A DNA stretch of 8,654 bases. Source: Paracoccaceae bacterium (lineage in GTDB: Bacteria > Pseudomonadota > Alphaproteobacteria > Rhodobacterales > Rhodobacteraceae). The stretch is taken from the NCBI GenBank assembly GCA_024304875.1, contig JAMWZF010000115.1, positions 1 to 8,654 of the forward strand. The letters run 5' to 3'. The position numbers were made by a program, and so were the translations under genes. Of the stretch, positions 1-5,472 are shown piece by piece. Position 1 is the stretch's first letter. Every line of letters starts with the position of its first letter. The notes below the pieces were generated by a model, which searched no databases, was not told where the DNA came from, and saw only the letters and a program-made list of their open reading frames with translations.

Positions 1-1197
1 GTAGCTGACCGGGGCGATCCACATCGGCACCGCCGTGTCCTGCACCCCGCGCAGCAGCCCCAGCACGAGGACCTGGCCCGCGTCGGTGAGGTGGAACAGC
101 GCCGCCATCAGCAGCAGGGTCACGCCGATCTGCAGGATCTGGTCCAGCGCCGGATCGTCGGGGGCGACGAAGATCCGCACCATCTGCTCGGGAACCGCGA
201 GGAAGATCACGATGGCGACCGCGGCGAAGGCGGCGCCCAGGGCCAGCAGCGCGCCGGAGGTGCGCCGCAGCGCCGCCTCGTCCCGCCGACCGTAGGCCCG
301 CCCGGCGCGGACGGTGGCCGCCTGGCTCAGGCCCACGTGGATGACGAAGGCGACCGAGGTCAGCTGCAGGGCGATCCCGTGGGCGGCCAGCGGCACCGGC
401 CCCAGCCAGCCCATCATGATCGAGGAGGCCGAGAAGAGTCCGGCCTCGGCCAGGGTGGTCAGCCCGATCGGCACGCCGAGGGCGAAGACCTGGGCCATGG
501 CCTGGCCGTCCACCTTCCACAGCCGCTGAAACAGGTTGAAGGAGGCCGCGACGCGGGTGGTGTAGATCACCAGGATCAGCAGCGAGAGCGCCGACATCGC
601 CAGGGTCGAGATCGCCGCCCCCCTCTCGCCCAGCGCGGGCAGGCCGAAGGGGCCGCCGAAGATCAGGATCCAGTTGAGCGGTACGTTCAGCAGTGCCGTC
701 AGCACCGTGACCCAGAGGATCACCTGCGTGCGCTCGAGCGCCGACAGGAACGAGCGCAGGACGATCACGGTCAGCGCCGGCACGATCTGCCAGCCGGCGA
801 TGCGCAGGTAGTTCTGGCCGAGGTCGGCCACCACCTCGGCCTGGCCGATGGCGCGGAAGATCGCGCCCGAGAACCAGAACGGCACCATGCTGGCCAGGCC
901 GAAGGCGACCGAGAGCCAGACCCCCATCCGCGTCACCCGCCGGGCGCGGGTCGTATCGCCGCCCTCCACCGCCTCGGCCACCATGGGCATCACCGCCCAG
1001 GCGAAACCGGCGCCGAAGAGGAACAACAGGATGTAGAAGCCCCCCGCGAGGGTGACCGCCGCCAGTGCCTCCACGTCGTACCAGCCGAGCATGATCGAAT
1101 CGGTCAGGTGCATCGCGAACTGCGCGATGTTGGAGCCGACGAGGGGCAGCCCCAGGACGAGAAGAGCCCGGGCTTCGGTGCGCAATGGCTGAGTCAT
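1..1197 (-). CDS. MATE family (NorM-like) multidrug/cation efflux transporter, 3' end cut by window
   Basis: This is an inner-membrane antiporter that exports cationic drugs or metabolites using a Na+ or H+ gradient. The 399 visible codons show the MATE pattern: an N-lobe with GLPLVGSNIAQF (16-27) and LTDSIMLG (31-38), the GERGAAISTLA signature (190-200), and a C-lobe with LGVPIGLTTLAEAG (241-254) and SQAATVRAGRAYGRRD (292-307). D33, E252 and D373 fall where Vibrio NorM has its cation-site residues D36, E255 and D371, so ion coupling looks intact; that alignment is from memory. Long hydrophobic helices run throughout. Family members have about 450-460 residues, so roughly 50-60 are missing beyond base 1. 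The start is the ATG at 1195-1197, which begins the conserved N-lobe. It lies 57 bases behind the MFS gene on the same strand and may share its transcript. Family assignment is firm; the substrate is unknown. Confidence 0.93.
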   Translation of the reverse strand, partial: MTQPLRTEARALLVLGLPLVGSNIAQFAMHLTDSIMLGWYDVEALAAVTLAGGFYILLFLFGAGFAWAVMPMVAEAVEGGDTTRARRVTRMGVWLSVAFGLASMVPFWFSGAIFRAIGQAEVVADLGQNYLRIAGWQIVPALTVIVLRSFLSALERTQVILWVTVLTALLNVPLNWILIFGGPFGLPALGERGAAISTLAMSALSLLILVIYTTRVAASFNLFQRLWKVDGQAMAQVFALGVPIGLTTLAEAGLFSASSIMMGWLGPVPLAAHGIALQLTSVAFVIHVGLSQAATVRAGRAYGRRDEAALRRTSGALLALGAAFAAVAIVIFLAVPEQMVRIFVAPDDPALDQILQIGVTLLLMAALFHLTDAGQVLVLGLLRGVQDTAVPMWIAPVSY

Positions 1198-1225
1198 GCC
1201 GGGCCTTTACGCCTCCCGGCCCGGC
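1198..1225 (-). repeat. Inverted repeat in MFS-MATE gap, over the MATE leader
   Basis: Eight-base arms GCCGGGCC (1198-1205) and GGCCCGGC (1218-1225) flank a 12-base spacer. The hairpin would lie in the mRNA directly before the MATE start codon and would place the purine-rich GGGAGG of the leader (read on the minus strand) in its loop. It could modulate MATE translation or act as a weak processing or termination signal after the MFS gene. No T-run follows, so an intrinsic terminator is unlikely. Function is inferred only. Confidence 0.35.
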
Positions 1226-1254
1226 CGATCCAGAGGGAAGGCGCGCGTCTTGCG

Positions 1255-2448
1255 TCAGCCGCCCTGCAGGGCGGGCGCCGGCCCGGCACTCTCGCGAATC
1301 GTTCCGGGCATCATCCCCGCCGCCGTGGCGAGCGCGATCCCTGACGCGCCGAGCAGCATCGCCGCCGGCCCGAACGCCGAGGAGGCAGCCCCCGCGGCGG
1401 CAGGCCCCACGATGCTCCCCGCGGCGGTGATCACCAGCGCCGCGGTGAAGCTGAGGGACGGCAGGTCGGGAAACAGCCGCTCGGACCAGAGCGACAGGAC
1501 TGCGCTCGTCATCATCACGAAGACGCCTTGCAGCCCGGCCGAGACGATCACCCAGCCCCAGGCCGTCGGCGCCCAGGCGATCAGGGCCAGCGCCAGCCCC
1601 GCCCCGATGTTCAGGGCGCGCAGGAGCCAGGGCAGGCCCACCGCGGCTTCGATCCTGGCCGTCATGAGGCCGAGGAGCCCGAAGGCGCCGTAGGCCGAGA
1701 AGACGACCCCGCCGCTGGCCGCCGCTGGCAGACCGGCCAGTCCCCCCTGCCCGGCGACGCGGTCGGCGGCGAAGGTCAGGTAGACGCCGCTGGTCAGGCC
1801 GAAGGAGAAGGCGACGACATAGAGCGGGATGGCGGGCCGCGTGGCGAGTTCCGCCCAGGTGGCCCGCGGCGTCCGGCCGGCGGGCTCGGCCGTGTCGAAC
1901 AGGGCCAGGAGGTTTGCCAGGGCCGCGCAGGCCGCGGCGACGGCGAAGATGATCCAGGCGCCCCGCCAGCCGAACCCCATGCAGGCCAGCGACAGCGCCA
2001 GGACCGCCGTCAGAAAGACGCCGGCGGCGGTGCCGGTGCTGATGACCGACAGCGCTCCGGCGCGGTCGGCCGGTCGCAGCGCCCCGTGCGCGGCGGCGTT
2101 GAACGGCGTCCACGAAAAGCCGGCGCTGGCCCCGGCCAGGAAGACCCCGGCGGCGAGGATGATGGCGTTCGGTGCCAGGGCGACGACGCCGAGGCCGGTC
2201 GCGGCCGCGACCATGCCGCACAGGATGGAGGCCCGTGGCCCCGCCCGGTCGATCAGCAGGTGAGAGCAGACGAGGCCGATCAGGAAGGCAGTGAAGCCGA
2301 GGCTGGAGATGAGCCCCGCGGTGCCCGTCCCGATGCCGAAGGGCTCGCGGAACTGGGGCAGGAACAGGCCGAAGCCGATCCGGGCGGGGCCGAAGGCGAT
2401 CGCGGTGGCGGCCGACCCGGCCGAAGCGATACGGGTGAGCGTCTGCAT
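1255..2448 (-). CDS. Major facilitator superfamily (MFS) transporter
   Basis: A 397-residue inner-membrane secondary transporter with about 12 predicted helices in two bundles. The N-terminal helix carries FGPARIGFGLFLPQFREPFG (19-38). A motif-A-like loop, LIDRAGPRAS (65-74), follows helix 2. A hydrophilic centre loop (about 184-206) separates the halves. Length is normal for a 12-helix MFS. The start chosen is ATG 2446-2448, giving MQTLTRIASAG; the open frame continues upstream, but that part is antisense to the epimerase gene and compositionally unlike a membrane protein. An AGGAG lies about 13 bases before this ATG, a little far. The gene follows the epimerase by 106 bases and precedes the MATE gene by 57, all on the minus strand. 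The helix-1 motif recalls CynX/YbfB-type MFS proteins, but I cannot assign a subfamily or substrate. Export of the product of the upstream enzymes is a plausible guess. Confidence 0.88.
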   Translation of the reverse strand: MQTLTRIASAGSAATAIAFGPARIGFGLFLPQFREPFGIGTGTAGLISSLGFTAFLIGLVCSHLLIDRAGPRASILCGMVAAATGLGVVALAPNAIILAAGVFLAGASAGFSWTPFNAAAHGALRPADRAGALSVISTGTAAGVFLTAVLALSLACMGFGWRGAWIIFAVAAACAALANLLALFDTAEPAGRTPRATWAELATRPAIPLYVVAFSFGLTSGVYLTFAADRVAGQGGLAGLPAAASGGVVFSAYGAFGLLGLMTARIEAAVGLPWLLRALNIGAGLALALIAWAPTAWGWVIVSAGLQGVFVMMTSAVLSLWSERLFPDLPSLSFTAALVITAAGSIVGPAAAGAASSAFGPAAMLLGASGIALATAAGMMPGTIRESAGPAPALQGG

Positions 2449-2526
2449 GGGCGGCGTCCAGTCTCCTGGGGAGGAAACGGGACGGGGCCGCCGCAGGTTC
2501 CGTCTGCCATCAGCCGGCGGACGGGG

Positions 2527-2544
2527 GGCGGGGCCGGCCCCGCC
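2527..2544. repeat. 18-bp perfect GC palindrome 3' of the epimerase gene
   Basis: GGCGGGGCCGGCCCCGCC is self-complementary over all 18 bases. It begins 10 bases beyond the stop codon of the epimerase gene (minus strand), in the 106-base gap before the MFS gene. The same 18 bases form the core of the longer palindrome at 3474-3499. In RNA it would fold into a hairpin with a GGCC loop. No T-tract follows on the minus strand, so mRNA 3'-end protection, attenuation or a REP-like repeat is more likely than a classic intrinsic terminator. Confidence 0.7.
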
Positions 2545-2554
2545 GCGCCCGGCT

Positions 2555-3454
2555 TCAGGCCCTGGGATCGCCCAGCACGTCGCGCCAGGAGTGCTCGGGC
2601 TCGAACCCGACCAGCCTGCGCGCCTTGTCGATGGCATAGAACGTCTCGTCCTCGCCCATCTCGCGCTTCTGCGGCACGCCCTGGTAGAACTCCTCGATGA
2701 TCTCGCCGGTCTTGGCCGCGACCGACATGTCGGCATTGGCGACGTTGAAGACCTCGTAGCCGAGGCCGTCCGTCTCGAGGCATTTCAGCACCATCTGGCC
2801 GAGGTCGCGGGCGTCGATATAGGCGAAGATGTTGCGCCGGCGCTTGGCCGGGTCGGTGAGGAAGTCGGGGAACATCTCCTCGTATTCGTGCGGCTCGATC
2901 ACGTTGTTGATCCGAAGGCCGTAGATGTCCGCGCCCGAGCGTTCCTGGAAGGACCGCGCCGTCGCCTCGTTCACCACCTTGGACATGGCGTAGCTGTCCT
3001 GGGGCACCGTCGGGTGGTCCTCGTCGATGGGGATGTAGGCGGGCTTCTTTTCGCCGTCGTAGAAGCAGATGCCGTAGGTCGTCTCGGAGGAGGCGAAGAT
3101 CACCTTGCGGATGCCGCTGCGCAGGGCCGCGTCGATGACGTTGTAGGTGGCCATCGTGTTGATGCGGAAGGTCTCGTTGTCCGTGGTCAGCAGGATGCGG
3201 GGGACGGCGGCGAAGTGGACGACCGCGTCGTAACCCGGCATGCCGGTGCCTTCCGCCAGCTCGTCGAAATCGCGGTAGGCCTGCATGGCGTTGAAGACCT
3301 GGCCCGCGTCGGTGAGGTCCAATGCCAGGTCGGGGATGCCGTCGAGGCCGATGGGCGTCTGGTCGAGGTTCAGCACCTTGTGGCCCGCGTCCCGCAGGAT
3401 GGGCATGACATGGCGCCCGGCCTTGCCGGAGCCTCCGGTGAAGAGAATACGCAT
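2555..3454 (-). CDS. NAD-dependent epimerase/dehydratase (extended SDR)
   Basis: A 299-residue cytosolic oxidoreductase of the extended short-chain dehydrogenase family, which acts on nucleotide sugars or related substrates with a tightly bound dinucleotide. Seen in the sequence: the Rossmann motif TGGSGKAG (6-13), an acidic D31 at the end of beta-2 (favours NAD over NADP), D46-L47, HFAA (80-83), the catalytic serine region SSETTYG (122-128), and the YAMSK catalytic pair Y155/K159. The C-terminal half (about 178-290) is the variable substrate domain. Length is typical. The start ATG 3452-3454 is preceded by AAAGGA at 8 bases and directly opens the Rossmann strand MRILFTGG. It lies 51 bases downstream of the dioxygenase gene on the same strand, suggesting one operon. 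The substrate cannot be told; uronate dehydrogenase is a related but less similar alternative. Confidence 0.9.
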   Translation of the reverse strand: MRILFTGGSGKAGRHVMPILRDAGHKVLNLDQTPIGLDGIPDLALDLTDAGQVFNAMQAYRDFDELAEGTGMPGYDAVVHFAAVPRILLTTDNETFRINTMATYNVIDAALRSGIRKVIFASSETTYGICFYDGEKKPAYIPIDEDHPTVPQDSYAMSKVVNEATARSFQERSGADIYGLRINNVIEPHEYEEMFPDFLTDPAKRRRNIFAYIDARDLGQMVLKCLETDGLGYEVFNVANADMSVAAKTGEIIEEFYQGVPQKREMGEDETFYAIDKARRLVGFEPEHSWRDVLGDPRA

Positions 3455-3473
3455 GGGGTCTGTCCTTTCGTGC

Positions 3474-3499
3474 GTAAGGCGGGGCCGGCCCCGCCTTAC
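3474..3499. repeat. 26-bp perfect palindrome between dioxygenase and epimerase genes
   Basis: The 13-base arm GTAAGGCGGGGCC (3474-3486) is followed at once by its exact reverse complement (3487-3499). The centre contains the same 18 bases as the palindrome at 2527-2544. It starts 6 bases past the stop of the dioxygenase gene (minus strand) and ends before the epimerase Shine-Dalgarno. The RNA would form a very stable hairpin of about 11 bp with a four-base loop. I see no T-run, so it is probably an intercistronic REP-like or mRNA-stability element. Confidence 0.75.
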
Positions 3500-3505
3500 C
3501 TTGTC

Positions 3506-4435
3506 TCAGTGTGCCGTCGCGGCCGCGAACTTCTCCATCAGGTAGGGCCCGGAGACAACCGCGCCACCGCTCCCTTCCAGAGGCCGGACCTCGGCGTGCC
3601 AGTTCGGCTGGTGGAAGAAGGCCAGCGAGGCCCGGCGCCGCTGCGTCGGCCGCACCCGGTGCAGGGTCGAGGTCCAGCGTCCCCCGGTCCAGAGCGCCAT
3701 CAGGTCGCCGATGTTGACGACGAAGGCGCCATCCCGCGGCTCCACCTCCTCCCAGGTCCCGTCCGGCCCCTGGATCTCCAGCCCCTTGCTGCCCCGGTCG
3801 GGCAGCAGGATCGTCAGCGAGCCGTAATCCGTATGCGCCCCCGCGCCCTGCTGGCCGGTCAGGGCGGGGCCGGGTGTTTCGGGATAGTTCAGCGCGCGGA
3901 GGGCCGAGATCGGCCGGTCGATGTAGGGCGCGAAGAAGTCCGCCTCGCGCCCCAGCGCCAGGGCCATCACCGACATGATCCGCGCCGCCAGCGCCTCCAT
4001 CTCGGCGTAATAGGTCTCCCACGCCCGCCGGAACCCCGGCAGGTCGGGCCAGGGCGTCGGCGCATAGCAGAAGGCGAGCGCATCCGGGTCGGTCTCCCCC
4101 GGCGGGACGGAGAGGGGACCGCCGTTGAAGCTCTCCTTGAGGTCCGGCGGCGTCTCCTCGCCGCGCGACTTCGCCAGCGCCTCGTCGCCCATTCCGATGT
4201 AGCCATAGGGCGCGCCCGGGGCGGGGCGGTAGCGGTCCTTCTCCTCCTGGGCCATGTCGAAGAAGGCCCGCGTGGCGCCCCGGATCTCGGCGATGACGCT
4301 GTCGGGAACGCCGTGGCCGGTGACCTGCAGGAAGCCCGTCTCGCGGCAGGTGGCGTCCACCGCGCCGGCCAGCTGCGGCAACTCGCGCGGCGTGGCGAAG
4401 TCGAAGGCGTCGAGGTCGATCAGGCGGACGGGCAT
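3506..4435 (-). CDS. Fe(II)/2-oxoglutarate-dependent dioxygenase, isopenicillin-N-synthase-like
   Basis: A 309-residue cytosolic non-haem iron oxygenase that would couple decarboxylation of 2-oxoglutarate to oxidation of a small substrate. The N-terminal DIOX_N-type region (about 3-120) contains TGFLQVTGHGVPDSVI (33-48). The double-stranded beta-helix domain (about 175-275) carries the iron triad H201-x-D203 (in GAHTDYGSLTILL) and H259 (in STLHRV), with R268-x-S270 for binding the 2-oxoglutarate carboxylate. NIGDLMALWTGG (241-252) is also typical. All catalytic residues are present and length is normal. The start ATG 4433-4435 has AAGGAG 9 bases upstream. It is the first gene of the minus-strand cluster, with the epimerase next. 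The class includes ethylene-forming-enzyme relatives, gibberellin-oxidase-like and amino-acid hydroxylases; the substrate is not predictable here. Confidence 0.92.
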   Translation of the reverse strand: MPVRLIDLDAFDFATPRELPQLAGAVDATCRETGFLQVTGHGVPDSVIAEIRGATRAFFDMAQEEKDRYRPAPGAPYGYIGMGDEALAKSRGEETPPDLKESFNGGPLSVPPGETDPDALAFCYAPTPWPDLPGFRRAWETYYAEMEALAARIMSVMALALGREADFFAPYIDRPISALRALNYPETPGPALTGQQGAGAHTDYGSLTILLPDRGSKGLEIQGPDGTWEEVEPRDGAFVVNIGDLMALWTGGRWTSTLHRVRPTQRRRASLAFFHQPNWHAEVRPLEGSGGAVVSGPYLMEKFAAATAH

Positions 4436-4458
4436 GGGGCGGGTCTCCTTGTGCGGCG

Positions 4459-4487
4459 AACACTGCCACAGGCGGCAGCTCCGTCAA
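4459..4487 (-). promoter_or_regulatory. Possible sigma-70-like promoter for the dioxygenase cluster
   Basis: On the minus strand a TTGACG hexamer (4482-4487) resembles the -35 consensus and lies about 50 bases before the dioxygenase ATG. The hexamer 17 bases downstream (AGTGTT, 4459-4464) is a poor -10. The spacing and position fit, and alphaproteobacterial -10 elements are often weak, but this is a guess by eye only. Confidence 0.25.
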
Positions 4488-4586
4488 GCCCGGGGACGAA
4501 AGCCGCAGGCAGATGCCGAGTGCCCTCCTCGCGCGCCCCGGAGCGCGGGCCATGATCGTCCGACGAGGGGCGCCGAAGAGCGCCAG

Positions 4587-5204
4587 ATGCGCCGCCTCAC
4601 TTGCGCCCCATTGATTTTTCACCAAGGCTATCATTCGCCGGGACTACCCGGTGATGTCGTGTCGTTGACGTTCAGGTTTCGAAGGGCTCGCCATTTGCCC
4701 CAGACTGCATCCGGGTCCCACTATCCCGGCGACTGCGCCGCCGCCGAGGATATCTACGATCTGGCGATCGCCTATCACGCCGCGGCAAAGGCCCTGTTCC
4801 CCCGGGCAACCAAGGGTGCGCCACTGTCCTACGCGCCCGCCCGCCTCTGCTCGATCCACGCCATCGAATTGTGCCTCAATGCCTATCTGCGCCTGAAGGG
4901 GATGGAGAACTGCCAGATCCGGGCGCGCATGCACGATCTGGCCGACACAGGGTTCGTCGCGGACCTTCGCTTGCGAAAGAAGACCGCGGCGCACTTGCAG
5001 GAGATGACCCAGCGGCGCGAATACCTCATCTCGCGCTATGCGCCCGAGAGTGCCGGCCAGCACACCGAATTGACCCGGCTGACCGCCACCCTGGACGAAG
5101 TCGTCCGCAAGGTGGGCAGGTACATCGAGCAGGCTGGCGGGGCGGGCGCCCGGGGACGATTGCCAGCGGATGCGGCGCCCCTCCCGACTGCCGCTCCGAT
5201 TTGA
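4587..5204 (+). CDS. HEPN-like helical protein of unknown function
   Basis: A predicted cytosolic all-helical protein of 205 residues from ATG 4587. The core (about 51-182) reads like a HEPN-type four-helix bundle: IYDLAIAYHAAAKAL (56-70), then LCSIHAIELCLNAYLRLKG (87-105), an RARMHDL segment (112-118) where HEPN proteins often have a (G)HDL motif, then REYLISRYAPE (144-154) and a last helix TRLTATLDEVVRKVGRYI (163-180). The canonical RNase motif R-x4-6-H is not seen, so RNase activity is not supported. The first 45 residues and the Ala/Pro/Gly-rich tail (183-205) are probably disordered. The start is uncertain: only a weak GAAGAG precedes the ATG, and GTG 4659 or TTG 4665 are alternatives lacking a clear Shine-Dalgarno. 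It is divergent from the dioxygenase gene and followed after 18 bases by a small secreted-peptide gene. HEPN proteins often sit in toxin-antitoxin or defence loci; no nucleotidyltransferase partner is adjacent. Confidence 0.6.
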   Translation: MRRLTCAPLIFHQGYHSPGLPGDVVSLTFRFRRARHLPQTASGSHYPGDCAAAEDIYDLAIAYHAAAKALFPRATKGAPLSYAPARLCSIHAIELCLNAYLRLKGMENCQIRARMHDLADTGFVADLRLRKKTAAHLQEMTQRREYLISRYAPESAGQHTELTRLTATLDEVVRKVGRYIEQAGGAGARGRLPADAAPLPTAAPI

Positions 5205-5222
5205 CGGAACAGGAGGCTTGCC

Positions 5223-5375
5223 ATGCGCCGCCTCTCCCGGAGTCTCGTCGCCCTCGTCCTCGCCGCCCCTGCCGCCGCCCAGCAAGGCAGCTGCACCACG
5301 GCCGAACTGCAATTCGAGGGGACCTCGGACAAGGGCGGCTTCGTGAACGCCTGGATGCTCGATTGCGGGTCATGA
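5223..5375 (+). CDS. Small predicted secreted peptide, 50 residues, two cysteines
   Basis: A short open frame beginning at ATG 5223 with a very strong ribosome binding site: AGGAGG ends 6 bases before the start. The N-terminus is a textbook Sec signal peptide: basic MRRLSR, a hydrophobic stretch LVALVLAAP (8-16) and an AAAQ cleavage region (17-20). The mature peptide would be about 30 residues (about 21-50), including TTAELQFEGTSDKGGF (25-40). It has one cysteine near each end (C24 and C48), compatible with a single disulphide in the periplasm. The mature sequence resembles no family I recognise. The gene follows the HEPN-like gene by 18 bases and precedes parE by 95. Its length makes chance possible, but the strong Shine-Dalgarno, signal peptide and paired cysteines together argue that it is real. 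Confidence 0.62.
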   Translation: MRRLSRSLVALVLAAPAAAQQGSCTTAELQFEGTSDKGGFVNAWMLDCGS

Positions 5376-5389
5376 CCGGCCCGCACCCC

Positions 5390-5398
5390 TGTGGATAA
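5390..5398 (-). promoter_or_regulatory. Perfect consensus DnaA box upstream of parE
   Basis: The bases TGTGGATAA are the exact reverse complement of the DnaA-box consensus TTATCCACA. It lies about 72 bases before the parE start, in the short gap after the small secreted-peptide gene. DnaA acts as a transcription factor at such boxes in several bacteria. Only one box is seen here, so a replication origin is not indicated. Confidence 0.5.
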
Positions 5399-5437
5399 CA
5401 CCGCAACAGATTGCCCCCGGCCCCCTGCCCTGCCACA

Positions 5438-5472
5438 ATGGCTGCCAACCAACAAACAGAGCAGGCAGCCAT
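5438..5472 (+). promoter_or_regulatory. Inverted repeat that would mask the parE start codon
   Basis: ATGGCTGCC (5438-5446) and GGCAGCCAT (5464-5472) are perfect 9-base complements. Their 17-base spacer is A-rich and contains the weak Shine-Dalgarno AGAG (5458-5461). The right arm includes the first two bases of the parE ATG (5471-5473), so the folded mRNA would pair the start codon while leaving the Shine-Dalgarno in the loop. This could set parE translation low or make it conditional. The left arm begins with another in-frame ATG, which is a less likely start. Confidence 0.45.

Noticed and set aside
91..1344. 417-codon open frame on the plus strand
   Set aside because: Antisense to the MATE gene. 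Its Gln/Arg/Gly/Asp/His-rich low-complexity translation is typical of a shadow frame in GC-rich DNA.
2291..4555. 754-codon open frame on the plus strand
   Set aside because: Antisense to two well-supported genes, with no recognisable domain.
2280..4634. 784-codon open frame on the minus strand spanning two genes
   Set aside because: It is out of frame with the dioxygenase and epimerase genes, which have complete catalytic motifs; the long frame is an Arg/Pro-rich artefact of high GC.
4611..4634. TTGATT...TATCAT as a plus-strand promoter for the HEPN-like gene
   Set aside because: The spacer is only 12 bases and both hexamers lie downstream of the chosen ATG.
4644..5312. 222-codon minus-strand frame opposite the HEPN-like gene
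   Set aside because: The plus frame has HEPN-like helices and the expected amphipathic pattern; the minus frame is Gly/Arg-rich with no motif.
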